Shown here in pieces: positions 13,021 through 27,520 of a stretch of 64,000 nt of DNA. The notes under the pieces were generated by a model, which had not been told where the DNA came from, ran no database searches, and worked only from the letters and a program-made list of their open reading frames with translations. Source of the stretch: Populus alba (taxonomy: Eukaryota > Streptophyta > Magnoliopsida > Malpighiales > Salicaceae); NCBI RefSeq assembly GCF_005239225.2, contig NC_133298.1, positions 5,391,395 through 5,455,394 of the forward strand, in the 5' to 3' direction. Both the position numbers and the translations under genes were made by a program. Position 1 is the first letter of the stretch. Each line of letters opens with the position of its first letter.

Positions 13021-14295
13021 CAAATATAATTCAAATTCAAGATAAATTAATTATAAATTATGCAATACAAACATAATGCCAAATAAAGATATAATTTTAA
13101 AATTTAAAATATTTCTAAATACTTAAGATTAAATAGATCTTTAACTTAAAGTAATTCAACTTAAACAAAATATCAAAATATTATGAAAGTAAAATGTTTT
13201 AACACAAATATTTTAAATAAAAAGTTAGGTCAAGGTTATCAAGGCTAATGAAATCTAAAACATCTCTTGTTTTGCTCAAATTCCTACAAAGTATAAACAT
13301 GAAAAAAAAATAACATGAATATAAACCATATATATTAGTGATAAATCTAATTTTAAAAATTAATATCATTATTAATGAAAATAGTAACAATAATTTTCAA
13401 TATTATTATTAATATCATTGTTATTGAAAATAGTAATGAAAAAGAGTTTTTTATACTTGGGTGGTTTAATTAATCAAATTGAACAAGGTTCAATTTGATT
13501 CAATGGCTTTTCAAGAGCGAAACGAAACATGTGGAATGAAACCAAAACGTTTTAGCTGAAATTTAGCCGAAAAATCCGGAACGGACCGAGATTTAAAATG
13601 AGATGAAAATTGTTCCGTTTTGTTCTGTTTTTTGAATTGGTAATGAATATTTCGGTCATTCTGAACAAAACGAAACGAAATTGACAAGTTTGGTTTATAA
13701 AATTAGCCGCACAATACATGGCTCCACTATTCATGGATTTTTTCAATACAAGAAGCAGCTTTTTGCTACTTTTAAAGCATTACCAAACAATAATATTTAT
13801 GACTGTAGGTGAACCTCACCCACAACCACAATACCAAACGGCACATTATTTGTTTGGCAATTTTTCTTTCTTTCACATTTTGCCTTTGAAAATGTCAGCA
13901 AATTAATATATCAAGGGATTTGCATTCATGGATCGAGTGGAAAAATTTAGACACCCCAGCTGAGTTTTGGAGACTCTAAGTCATTTGAACAACTCATAAA
14001 ACATTGTCAACACCTTAGAAGGCATAAAGTTACTCCACAACCACAAGACTTTTGTTGAGCGTGATGAACAAGAAAAAAGAACAAAAAACACTATAAGGAA
14101 TTCACTGGTAAATTGATTATATTTTCCTTGTCAGGGAACTGTAATTTCGTTTTATTTAGCTTGAAATTTAAGTAAACATAATATTCTGATTGCCGCATAC
14201 ACTCTTTAGATCAAACATGCTGTGGATATATATATATCAAATTTATTCAGGAATCAGGAGCACACAGCATGCGGAAGAGCAGGGCTGAAAAAAAT
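12551..14295. other. Intergenic with AT-rich repeat, possible MITE and chitinase 3' flank
   Basis: 12735-12870 belongs to the dispersed AT-rich repeat family. 12991-13016 is an (AT)n microsatellite. 12892-13692 may be an inverted-repeat element. 13840-14295 is the conserved 3' flank shared by the chitinase A, B, C and E loci. No gene seen. Confidence 0.5.
12892..13692. mobile_element. Possible ~800 bp inverted-repeat element (MITE-like)
   Basis: The left end reads GTTGTCAATTCTGTTTTG and the right end, reverse-complemented, reads CTTGTCAATTTCGTTTCG, an imperfect terminal inverted repeat. A 13-base direct repeat (AAAATTAGCCGCA) lies just outside at 12834-12846 and 13699-13711, which is long for a target-site duplication. 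No transposase is inside. Confidence 0.35.
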
Positions 14296-15181
<886 letters not shown>

Positions 15182-15570
15182 TTTGGATATCAAGCTTGTT
15201 CTGTGTATCAACAATGTGGAGACGGTACAAATTTATAGCTTCGGAGGACGATGCGTGTCTAGTTGTCCTAGTAGAAAAGTCTGATCACCGTGGTTTGTGG
15301 GCAAGAAATTGCTGCCGTTCTCATTGAAAGTATAGAAGAATTCTGCATAAAAAGTACCATGGTTATTAAAGACTATGCCGGTCCTCTCTATTTACAAATA
15401 GTAGGACGAGGACGGTTTTGACTTGGCTGTCTAGGCAGATACCATTTAAGTCCATCAGTGAGTTTCCTGGAATCCAAGGGGATTAGGGGCTGTTTTTTGG
15501 GCAGTCTGAAATCGGTTTCCACTTTGACGATTCCATCAAAAGCAGGCTATGAATTTCTTAGTTATTAAGT
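15182..15570 (-). promoter_or_regulatory. Promoter of chitinase copy A
   Basis: Conserved with the 5' flanks of copies B, C and E. A TATA box (TATAAAT on the minus strand) lies at 15231-15237, about 50 bases before the ATG. Two TTGAC cores, the minimal WRKY W-box, are at 15418-15422 and 15524-15528 and occur at matching places in the other copies. The CACTA element begins about 500 bases upstream of the ATG. Confidence 0.5.
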
Positions 15571-15677
15571 TGCTGTTTGTTTTTCCAATTGAAACCGTGT
15601 TTTATATTATTTTTTTATTTTGTTTTGTTTAAAATTATTTTTTTTGTATTTTTTATTGTTTTGAAATGTTGATATAA

Positions 15678-18232
15678 CACTACAAGATTTCATAGTTTTA
15701 CCAACCGAAATATTCCGTCGGTGTGTGATTAGCAGTTCGTCAGTAAATTATTTACCGATGGAAAACGTCCGTCGCCTTTCCTTTCGTTGGTGATATCCCA
15801 TTCTGTCGCTATATCGGTCGGAAAAACAAAAAAACTATTTACCGACGGACTTTGTGCGTCAAAAAAAAAAGTTTCCCTCTGAAATATACCGACGGATTTT
15901 TATTTCATCGGTGATATGGTGATTTACCGACGGCTACTTTGCGTTGGTAAATTTGTCGATGAGTGATTGAAATACCGACCGAATATATCCGTCTGTAAAT
16001 TCGTCGGTAATGGTGGCAAAATACCGACGGATTAAGTCCGTTGGAAATCTGTAGGTGAATAATACCGACCGAATGTATCCGTCTGTAAATTCGTCGGTGA
16101 TTGTGGCAGCTATTGTCAAATGCCGACGGATTAATTCTGTCGGTAAAACCCTTTGTAATAGTTTTTTTTTTCAAAACTTGTTTTTTAAAAATTATTTAAA
16201 AATACATAATATAAAATTTATATAAATTAATGGTAATAAAAACTAATTATGCAAATAAAATTTATATTAAACATCAAAAACAAAAAATCAAAGTTAAATA
16301 ATATTCATTACAAAATACATGTGTTTCAAAAAACATATTAAATGAAATTTTAAATGTAAAATAATGTTTATTACAAATTAATATAATGGTGGAGGAGGAG
16401 GAGGAAGAGGCTGGTGGTTATACAGCCAAAAACGATTAGGCGCACATGTTCCACTCTGTGATGCCATGCTTCTTGTCCAATCAATAATTTTGTCATACTC
16501 AGCCTCACTCAACCCGTGCTCTGACTTGATGGTGAACACATGTGCTATGACCGATAATTTACTGTGGTTTGTGCAGCCATCCCATAGATGTTCGTCAGAA
16601 ATCTTTCAACAAATCAAAAAACCTAGCTGCATCTGCATTAGGTTCTTCTTCTACGATTGGACATTGACTAACATTACCTTCATTCATTCTCATTGCAACC
16701 ATAACTATATTTCTGTAAGGATTAATGTTGTCATTTGCCGCTTCATGCACGTTGCTAGCACTAGAAGTTGACCCAACCACTGTTTCTCCCATTCTCCTCT
16801 TACTAACAAATACTTCTCCATGTACATACCAACACTGGTAATTCTCCATAAACCCTTTGTGTAAAAGATGCATCATTACAACATCTGGATGTATATACTT
16901 TTTATTTTGACACTTCCTGCATGGACACCTAATACCGCCTCTAGAAAAATTTCTGGGAATAGATGTTGCGAAATTAATAAAACCCTGAACCCCGTTACAA
17001 TAATCCATCCTCCACAATCCTTGGGATGAATCTCAATACATCCATGAACAATCATCCATGACTTATATCGAACCTCTCTAAAATTATGATGACATCATGT
17101 ATTAATTAACTAAGTTAGGTAAATAAACTTGCAAAAATATTACTTTACCTCGAGATTATCCAACAAACCAATCACAACTTCTCATAAATATTAAATATTC
17201 ATTATCATTTATCAACGTCCATACAAATTAATATATATAAATTTACGGAAATTATCACTCTGCAATACCATCAATAAAACTTAAAACGAACCCATTAAGC
17301 AAGCTATTAATTATTTCAAATAGAACATGTAATTCGGTAATTCCACAAAGTTTTAACAATTTACAAACAAATACAATCTTACAAAAGCTAAAACAAACCA
17401 TAAAAGGTATAAAATTATACATTCATATACTACAAGTTTGTTTGAGAAATAACAATAAAACATGTACATCTACTAACAAAATACATATACTAAAAAAACA
17501 ATAAAATTGACATTTAAATGTTAAAATTTAAAAAGATAGAGTTACTTACACAAATTGATAAAATCCGTCAGTAAATTAGAACACGGATGTTGTGACCACA
17601 AAACTTCAAGAAATATAACTTGTTGTGCTGAGATGAGGGAGATTTTTGTTTGGGGGGGAGGGGGGGCTAGTTGTTTGCAAATGAGGAGAGTTAGGATTAG
17701 GAAGAAAAAGGAGAAATAAGGGAGGAGAGGATCGGCAGAGAGAGCATATATTAACTTTTTTCGACGGACTCACCGATGAAATAAGTCCGTCGGCTATTCT
17801 GACGAAAAATCAACATGTCACCGTACGAATCTACCATTTCGAATCCCTCGGTGATTCCATCGGCATTTTTAACGGTGAACCGGTCACGTCACCCGTACGA
17901 ATCTGCCATTTCAAATCCCTCGATAATTCTATTGGTATCTTTGACGGTGAATCGGTTACATCACTGTACGGGTCTCCCGTTTTGAATCTGTCGGTGATTC
18001 TGTCGAAAAAAATCACTCGCCAAAACCTCCACATCAACGACCCGCCTTTTTTTTCTTAATTCTGAACTTTATGTTCGTAATTTAGTCGGTAACTACTGAC
18101 GGATAGTATCCGTCGGTAGTTACCGACTGAATTACGGATGAAAAGAGTTCCATCGGTAATTTCGACCTCAGATTACCGATAGAAATATTCCGTCGGTGAT
18201 TCCATTACTATTAAAGCGAATTTCTGGTAATG
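15678..18232. mobile_element. CACTA (En/Spm-type) DNA transposon, 2.56 kb, non-autonomous
   Basis: The left end starts CACTACAAGATTTC; the right end, reverse-complemented, starts CATTACCAGAAATTCG, an imperfect CACTA terminus. The element is flanked by a TAA 3-base target duplication (15675-15677 and 18233-18235). Subterminal regions (15700-16160 and 17755-18200) carry many copies of a CCGACGGA/TCCGTCGG motif in both orientations, as expected for transposase-binding subterminal repeats. The interior keeps only part of the transposase-associated reading frame, so it depends on an autonomous partner. Confidence 0.85.
16440..17017 (-). pseudogene. CACTA transposase N-terminal (Transpos_assoc) fragment
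   Basis: Read from 17017 downward it begins MWRMDYCNGVQGFINFA and carries the Cys-rich signature IRCPCRKCQNKK, then HLLHKGF and WYVHGE, the transposase-associated domain found at the N-terminus of plant CACTA TNP2-like proteins. A frameshift near 16597 ends this frame; the next frame continues with family sequence (LWDGCTNHSKLSVIA, then LSEAEYDKIIDW) to about 16450. The catalytic TNP2 domain is absent. Subterminal repeat arrays flank it on both sides. Confidence 0.8.
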
Positions 18233-19285
18233 TAAAATATTTAAATATATATATATATATATATATAATATATATATATATTAGCAGAAAATACTTTAAA
18301 AAATAACTGTTACTTCACTTAGAAACACAATCTAAACTAGGTATGATAGTTTGATTCAAGTAATTTACTAACTTGAAATTTAAACTTAGAATAATTTTTT
18401 TTGAACTATTTTAGATAGTGATATAGTCAAATACGAGTAACTTGATTGTCAATTCATGATCTAGTTGACCTGACTAAACACGCCAAAAGACTTTAATTGA
18501 GTTTCTCTTTTAACTATTTCGAACATTGATATGGTTAAATTAGAGTGACTTGACATGTCAACTAGTAATCTAACTGACCCGATTAAAAACCGAATCAGAC
18601 TCAGCTAGGTCAACTCTAAATTTTTTTTATATCCAAAATGATAATGTTTTATTATCAATACTATAGAAAAATGATTCTACTAACCCAATAACTTTGTGAT
18701 TGGCGGCCAAAAACACCATTTTCTTAAAAATTGAATTTGTTTTGGTTTAAAATTAGTTTTTTAAATATTTTTTTAATTATTTTGATATGTTGTATCAAAA
18801 ATAATTTTTTAAAAAAAATATTATTTTAATATTTTCTCGAATAAAAAAACATTTTAATCTTTATCACACTCCCATGTAATACCGTAATCCGGTCATATTT
18901 TGAACAAGGTGAGACAACTATAATTCACGCTAAAAAAAATTAACGAGGAAAAACCTCTCGCAGGCTAGCTCGCAAGAGCTGATAACGTTAAAACCTTGTC
19001 ATACTATGATACACACAACAAGTGCTCCTCTCGACCAATGCCTTGGAGTTAATAATAATATATCCTCAAGAAACTCACTCTTTTTCCCCGCACTGTAGTT
19101 TAGCTAAGCAATCTTGTGTTAAAATCATAAAACTTTCCCCTGTTCTAGAATTTATTTTCTTTCAATAGTACATATACTAAACTAGTAATAATCAAATTTA
19201 AAAAAATCCAAATGAATCTAGATTAATTTCTCATCAGGAAATATAATTGTGTTTATTAGTGTGGGATCAAGTTCAAGCACCACAG
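18233..19285. repeat. AT-rich block, inverted paralogue of about 56.4-57.4 kb
   Basis: 18245-18281 is an (AT)n tract. The rest contains no gene but matches, in inverted orientation and with substitutions, the sequence at about 56440-57360, including the motifs near 18450-18700 and 19020-19150. This is one arm of a segmental inverted duplication that continues through the orphan exon. Confidence 0.65.
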
Positions 19286-19806
19286 TCATTTTTTTTTTAT
19301 TGCCAACAAGTGAATGCTACACTCAGAATAACATAAGATGATAGCATGAAGAGCAAGGCTGCAAGACGTAGACACTGCCCTTTGTAGCTGCACTGTACTC
19401 ATTGTCAAGTTACGAAGATGATCTGACTTTGATTTCATTGCCTCTGGCTGCTTCGGTGCCCAAACTCTCTGCAAATTTGGAACCCAGCTAGCAAAAGATG
19501 CAAATCTTCTTGCCCTCTGTCTCCTGGTTTGAGCATCAACGAATTTTCGAGCATGCTCCTCCCGATGCATCCCTTGGGGGCTTTGACACTCATTAATTTT
19601 CCACCTGTCTAAGGGACTCATCTTCTGCTGAAACTGAGTCAATGATTCTATTATCATCATCCATTTCATCTGTTCTATTTCTTCTCTCCGGGTTTGATTA
19701 CTGTCCTCACTGTTGAGGACAGAATTAGGCAACTCATCTTCCTCGGAGAACAACAACGAGTCCTTTTTTTTGTAGGTTTTCTGAACAACACCGCCGAGAC
19801 TCTGAC
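19286..19806 (-). pseudogene. Orphan internal exon of an unidentified gene, copy 1, with chitinase-derived tail
   Basis: Minus-strand exon preceded by a good acceptor (TTTTCAG, near 19807-19813), so the upstream Met is probably intronic. It reads RQSLGGVVQKTYKKKDS, an acidic stretch, then HARKFVDAQTRRQRARRFAS and FASWVPNLQRVWAPKQPEAM. The basic and Trp-containing segment is better conserved between the two copies than the rest, but I do not recognise the family. Compared with copy 2 at 55785 the frame around ERDEMDDD is shifted. At 19369-19407 the exon runs into bases matching the last codons of the chitinases (YSAAIKGSV region), so the original 3' part is gone. Likely a dead gene fragment moved with the duplication. 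Confidence 0.55.
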
Positions 19807-20820
19807 GGTACCTGAAAACGTGTGCATTCAAACATATAATTTAGCTATGCTTATCCTTCTTCATCCATCAATGATGAAAAGCGCACATGCGAACTCAAAA
19901 TAATATGTTTACATAGTATGGGGAGAGAATAGATTTCAAATGAATATTCATCTGCATTACTGTTTCAATGGCAACATAAAACAATACTCCATAGAGGGCT
20001 TCATGGGAAGGGAATTCCAGAACACAGAGCAGTTACGTTCACTAAATTGATATGCTATGAACCATATGAATAATTTGAAAGCAGATCCCAAATTCAATGT
20101 TCCCATATCAATAAAAGAAGCCCCTCCAACATTTGGGCTTTAGGAAATGGTACAGACACAGAATAATACACGATTTTTAGATTTTAGAATAGTTCTTAGT
20201 TTGATTAAAGCAAATAATTAATTTATTGCTAGATTTTAGTATCTAGTATTTTCTTAAGATATTAAATTGTGGGTTTAAAAGGAAATAACCCGCTGTTTAA
20301 TTTAAATAGAACAGTAAGTTTTAATCTAAATAATTGATTATTACATTCCCATTTCTTGCTCATCCTCCATTAAAACGGGTTTATTTCTGTAAGCCTTAGT
20401 CTCGTTGATTCAAAATTCATTTGTTTTGACTACTTTCTTTCTTTCACATTTTGCCTTTGAAAATGTCAGCAAATTAATATATCTAGGGATTTGCATTCAT
20501 GGATCGAGTGGAAAAATTTAGACACCCCAGTTGAGTTTTGAAGACTCTTAGAAGGCATAAAGTTACTCCACAACCACAAGACTTCTGTTGAGCTTCATGA
20601 AAAAGAAGAAAAAAAAACACTGAGGAATTCACTGGTAAATTGATTATATTTTCCTTGACAGGGAACTATAATTTCGTTTTATTTAGCTTGAAACATAATA
20701 TTTTGATCGCCGCATACACTCTTTAGAACAAACATGCTGTGGCACGTATATATATATATATAAAACATTATTCAGGAATCAGGAGCATACAGCAGGGGGA
20801 AGAGCAGGGCTGAAAACAAT
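19807..20820. repeat. Duplicated flank: orphan-gene intron, then chitinase 3' flank
   Basis: 19807-20170 is non-coding and matches 55430-55784 in inverted orientation. 20170-20430 matches 28530-28740, 29400-29665 and, inverted, about 63480-63720. 20435-20820 is the conserved chitinase 3' flank, with an AATAAT-type poly(A) signal (minus strand) just below the stop and an AT microsatellite at about 20750-20762. No gene seen. Confidence 0.6.
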
Positions 20821-22080
<1,260 letters not shown>

Positions 22081-22599
22081 ATTTCATAGCCAGGAAGTCT
22101 GATTTATTTTATTTTGAAGCCGTGTTTTTTAATTTTTTAAAAAAATTTATTCGAAATTTAATTTTTTAAATATTTTTTAGATTGTTTTGATACGTTAATA
22201 TTAAAAATATTTTTTAATAAAAATAAAAAAAAATATTTTTTTCATGTATTTCTAAGTAAAAAACACTTTTAAAAAAAAATTACTACTAACACTTACAAAT
22301 ACAACCTAACTAGTTATCCAGGTAACTTGATAATTTGAAATTTAACTTAGAACAAGTTTTTTTTAACTGTTTTTGTAATATCCTCAAATTATAATGTTAT
22401 AAAATCTCAAATATTTCTTTACTAATATCAAGTATTGAATAATATGTCTAAGATTATGGATTTTTTTTTGAAAATTTAGGCAAAGTTTTCTCTATTTGTT
22501 GTTGGTACTAAGTTATCGACCAAACTTCTATTATATGTCATTATAACTTCCATCTTGATCCAATCATCCTGGATCACATCTTATTTATTGTATTTTTAA
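22081..22599. repeat. AT-rich repeat, no gene
   Basis: 22120-22310 is a copy of the dispersed AT-rich family (T-rich arm, central 'ttgatacgttaatatt', A-rich arm). The remainder is AT-rich and holds no recognisable gene. Confidence 0.5.
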
Positions 22600-23036
22600 A
22601 AGTTGCTCCATGGAAGCATGTGATTCAGTTTGGAATGAAAGACAAATTAGCACCTAGGTATATCAAGCCATATAAAATTATAGAAAAGAATCAGGACGGT
22701 TGCCTACCGATATTGCTGCATCACATTTTAGATAGGATAACAATATGTTTTCATGTTTCGATGCTGTGGAAAATAGACTTGGCTCTTGCACAAATTTTGC
22801 CACAAATTCCGATGTAAGTACAGGAAGATTTAACTATGGAGGTATAACCTGTGCAAATTATGGACCGAAGTATAAAGGAATTACAAAATAAAAAGGTGTC
22901 GTTAGTAAAAGTATTGTGAAGAAATTCTCAAATAGAAGAAGAAACCTAGGAGAGAGAGTCAGAAATGAAGAATAAATATCCAGGATTATTTTCTTACATA
23001 GATATGAATTTAAATTTCGAGGATGAAATTTTTTGA
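22600..23036 (+). pseudogene. Ty3/gypsy polyprotein C-terminal remnant
   Basis: Plus-strand fragments read like the end of a gypsy integrase/chromodomain region: FGMKDKLAPRYIKPYKIIEK, then ITICFHVSMLWK, QIPMQVQEDL (after reading through a stop near 2281x) and, further on, VSLVKVLW-type residues and ETWERESEMKNKYP. Normally this is followed by FEDEIF and the 3' LTR; here a TGATAACCTGA-like sequence follows at 23033. Several stops and shifts make it a fossil. No upstream polymerase is present. Confidence 0.65.
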
Positions 23037-24839
23037 TAACCTGATTGAGAGTTATAGATTTTTTTTTTGCCATAAAACTAGTTAATTTATGATTTTTCAC
23101 CCAGAGAGGTTACAGTGTTAGACAATGACTAGATACTTGACCCACGCTTCTCCGCATGTTAGATATTATTTTTTCAGCAAAAAAATTTATATATAATTTT
23201 TTTTGACATGTTGTATTTTAAAAAATTCTAAGTGAAAATAAAAAATATTATACCATTTTACTTACCTCCCTGGCTCATCACTTCTCACTTCATAATTAAA
23301 TTTTAATTTAGTCCTTTCCGAGTTCAAATAACCACATATCTAACTTTTCCCACTCATACAAAATAAAATCACGAAAGACTTATTGTATATAAATCAATTG
23401 TCAAGCAACTTGTAACTTGAAGAAATACGTGCAAGATGTAACACTCTTATACTATCCAATACACGCTTACATACCAATGAAATGTGTTTTTGTTTTTAAT
23501 TGAAGTATTTTGTTGTTATTTTTTTTATTTTTAATTTTGAAAAATAATATATTTATTGTTTATAAGTTAATGATGAAAATTTCCAAAATATTAATGTATG
23601 ATTTTTGAAATAAAAGTGTTTAGAAGGATAACAATAATTGTTTTTTAAAATATTTTTTATTTGAAAATGCATTAAAATAATGTCTTTTAATTTTTTTAAG
23701 ATTTATTTGTTAAACCAGCACATAAAAACAATTTAAAAAAATTAATTTGAAGAAAAAAATCAAATTTTAATAATAATAAATAAATAAAAACAAGTTGAAA
23801 CTCTATATCAAGTACCCCTAAATAGACCAATTAATTATTTTCTTAAAAGAATAGTGACTAACTTATAGTTTGACTTGTTACTTTATGAATTATTCTAGCT
23901 GTCATGCCCATGGAAAGATGCTAGCCAAGTGAAAAATGTTTAAAACTTCCATGAAGTTAATTAAGCAGCACTAATAAAAACAATAAAACAACTCCTTTCA
24001 CATTTTACAGTGGTTATGCATTAAAACTCCTTTCTCTCTCTTTAAAATGAGCATTGCTTAGTACAAATTTAATATCAAGAGACTGTTTGTGCGCCTTTAA
24101 AAAGTTTTTTGAATTTTTTTTATTTTAAATTTATTTTATTTTTATAATTTTAATATGCTGGTATTAAAAATAAATTTTTTAAAAAATATTATTTTAATAT
24201 TTTTATAAATAAAAAAAATATTTAAAAAAACAACAGTTATTACATTACCTCGTTATATGAACCCATCTTAGTAATGACTCGATCCAGGATTTAGTTTAAA
24301 TCTAATTAACTTGAATAAATTTAAAATGACAATATTTTAAAGGTCTTTGTATTTTAACTAAAACATCTTACCTTAACTGAGTCAACACATCAAGTTAAGA
24401 CGGGTTTAATAATAGTAGTTTCCTAAAGCTCCGTGCTCTCTTTTTCATTGACTTCAATTATGCTAGAAAATCATCTATTAACTTAGAAAATAAAAAAATA
24501 AAGCACGAGGCAGATAAGCAACTTAGCTGAGTCAAGGAGCATTTAGGTGTTAGCTGGATAAGATTGAAGTTCAAACGTCACTGAGTGTAAACGAGATGAA
24601 TCGCTACTTAAAGAAAAGGCCAGAACATGAGTAGATATGTATGTTTAACAACTATAATGAAGTAACATTATTATTGAATTACTGGATGTTATTAATTTTA
24701 AAATTTGTAAGATTAGTTGAAATGTACACAAATTGATTTGAATACCCACATTAATCTTAAAAAAAAATAAAATTGTAACAAGAATTTGTGAGGAGAGCAG
24801 TGATTCCCTCTTTTTCAGCACTTTTTTTTTAATTTTTAA
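23037..24839. repeat. Non-coding repeat block, inverted paralogue of about 40.8-42.5 kb
   Basis: No gene seen. Segments at 23270-23400, 23860-23960 and 24440-24650 match, inverted, 42280-42540, 41570-41680 and 40935-41130. AT-rich family copies lie at 23640-23760 and 24090-24240. Confidence 0.6.
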
Positions 24840-25450
24840 TATTATATTTATTAGGGTTAATAATTTATTTTAATTTGTTTTTTATAAAGTTATCATAAAA
24901 CTTATAATTCAAGTTAATAGTTTTGCAAGTTAACTTCGTTGCTTCTGTTTTTTTGTTGTTCTTTTTATAGTTGAATATTTTATTTTTAATTTCACCCTTC
25001 ACTATTTGGGTTGATTAAGAATTAAACTTCATAATTTGTTTCAGTTTGCTTTCTATAATGTTATTTCAGTCTTATGATTTGAATTAAGAATTTGATGAGT
25101 TAAAACTGAGTTGATCCGTGTATTTTTTTTTTTGTCATTTTTTTTCAATTTTATCATTCAATTTTAGATTGATTGAGAATTGAGCTCCATAACTTATTTT
25201 GTTTTGTTTTTTATTAGATTATATTAGTCTCATGATCTATGTTTGACATGTTAACTTTGGTTGACTTGAGATTTTTTATTTTTTTAAAAAAAAAATTATC
25301 AACATTAAATTAATTGAGAATTGAGTTTCAAATATGTTTTTTTTATTTGCTTTCCCTGAAATTACCACAGTTTTATAATCCGAATCATGAATTTCACATG
25401 TTAACTTGAATAGACTTTGGTCAATTCAATATTATATTATCTCAATTTGT

Positions 25451-25480
<30 letters not shown>
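24840..25480. repeat. Degenerate tandem repeat, unit about 170-190 bp
   Basis: Roughly four units, each with a 'ttgattgagaattgagctcc' block, a 'tcatgatctatgtt' block and a T-rich spacer. The same array occurs inverted at 39960-40800. It ends in an (AT)n run at 25451-25475. Confidence 0.6.
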
Positions 25481-25481
<1 letters not shown>

Positions 25482-25585
25482 TTTAATTAAATTATGTGTT
25501 TTTTTCCGATTGTTAAGCTTTTCTCTTAACTTATACAGTTTACCCGTTCACTTCATTTGAGTTTTTATGTAATTTAGTTTTTACG

Positions 25586-27520
25586 AGATGACATGCTCGC
25601 GCGCTGCCGCGGGCTTATAAAACAAATACACTTGATAGTGTTATAACTGTGAACCAATGCTAGATAAGTAATAGAAATTAAAGGTATGATAGAGCAAATA
25701 TTTCATGACGGGAAAAAAAGTTGTGTTGGTGATCAAAAACTCAGAGACTGAACAAAATGATTTGTAGATATCTATAGTGTTTTGTGAGGAAAGATACAGT
25801 GTTTTCACTACATGATTTAGCTTTTTAGTTAATAAAAAGAAAAAAAATTACAAAGTTAAATTCTCTATCAACTTAATATTAAAAAAAAACCAATAAAGAT
25901 AATTTTGGAAGGAAAAAAACCCATGAGAAAAAATATTGCAGCAATTGACAATGTTTTGTAAGGAAAACTATAGCGTTTTTCCCAATAAAATAAAATAAAA
26001 AACCATTTAGAGAAATATTGTAGCAATCCACAGTGTTTTGTGAGAAAAACTACAATGCTTTCCTCATATGATTTAGCTTTATTGTAATTATAATTTTTAA
26101 CCAACTCAATATTAAAAAAAAAATCGACAAAGATAATTTTGAAAAAAATAATAAAAAAATCACATGGAAAAACACTGCAACAATTCATAGTGTTTTAAAG
26201 AAAAAAAAAATATAAAGCTAAATTCTTAATCAGCTCAATATTAAAAAAAAATCGACAAAGACAATTTTAGAAAAAAAAACAAAACAAACACCAAAAAAAG
26301 AGAAAAATATCATGTTGGAAACACTGTAGCAATTCACAGTGTTTTGTGATGAAAGCTACAGTGCTTCCCCACATGATTTAGCCTTATTTGTAATGACTTA
26401 TAATTGTAATTCATAAACAACTCAATATTAAAAAAAAAATGAAAAGGATAATTTGAAAAAAATTATAACAAAAAAAACCATGCGCAGAGACACTGTAGCA
26501 ATCCATAATGTTTTATGAGCAAAGCTACAATGCTTTCCCCACATGATTAAGCTTTATTACAAAGTTAAATTCTTACCAACTCAATATTAGAAAAAATAAA
26601 ATGGACGAAGATAATTTTGGAAAAAAAATATTACAAAAAAAAAACACAAAAGAAACTGGAAAAAAAAACCATATGAGAAAAATTATATTAATCCATAGTG
26701 TTTTATGAGGAAAAACTTGTAATTGCAATTCTTAACCAGCTTAATATTTAAAAAATAAAATTGACAAAGATAATTTTAGGAAAAAACATAACAAAAAACA
26801 AGAAAAAATCATGTGAGAAAAAAAACTGTAGCAATCAAACAATAATTTTTGAGGAAATTTACAGTACTTTCTTTCACATATATATAACTGTAATTTTTAA
26901 CCAGCTCCATATTAAAAAATAAAATAAAAAAAGATAATTTCAGAGAAAAAAAAAAACATGCAGAGAAACATTGTAGAAATCAACAATGTTTTAAAGAAAA
27001 ATATATTACAAAAATAAACTCTCAATCAACTCAATATTAAAAAAAAATCGACAAATATAATTTTGAAAAATAAAGAAATAAAAATAGAAAAATATATGAA
27101 AAAAACATCGCAAGCACTCCACAGTATTTTAAAGAAAAAAAAATTAGAAAGCAAACATTTTAACCAAGTCAATATTTAAAAGTTAAAATCAACAAAAATA
27201 ATTTTGAAAAAAAATTAATAAAAAAAGAAAAAAAAAGAAAAAATAGGAAAGTTGAAAAAAAAAAGTAAATTTGAAAAAAAAAAGAAGAAGAAGAAAAGAA
27301 ACGGAAAAAAAGAGGAAAAGTTAGAAAAAAGAAAAAAAAAAAAGGAGGAAAGCACCGTTAAAAAATGAAAAAAATAGGAAAGTTGAAAAAAGAAAAGTAA
27401 ATTTGAAAAAAGAAGAAGAAAAGAAACGGAAAAAAAAAAAAGGAGGAAAAAGCATTGTGGATTACTGTTGTAATCCACAGTGCTTTGTGTGTGGGGGAAC
27501 AGTGATTCCCCCACACCATT
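25586..27520. repeat. GC hairpin head plus tandem array of CACTGT...ACAGTG hairpin units, copy 1
   Basis: The head (25586-25625) holds a GC-rich inverted repeat in otherwise AT-rich DNA (GCTCGCGCG...CCGCGGGC). From about 25735 a unit of roughly 130-180 bases repeats about ten times with decay: a short hairpin (CACTGTAGCAATCCACAGTG consensus), a 'gctttccccacatgatttag' block, 'ccaactcaatatt', and an A-rich spacer. A purine-rich stretch (27180-27460) leads to the last hairpin at 27465-27490. A second copy with the same head and order lies at 52070-53880. No protein is encoded. Confidence 0.75.

Noticed and set aside
27215..27514. Phe-rich open frame on the minus strand
   Set aside because: Translation of a purine-rich tract; no domain and low complexity.
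25586..27520. CRISPR-like array
   Set aside because: Units are long, degenerate and A-rich with no unique spacers, in a plant nuclear setting.
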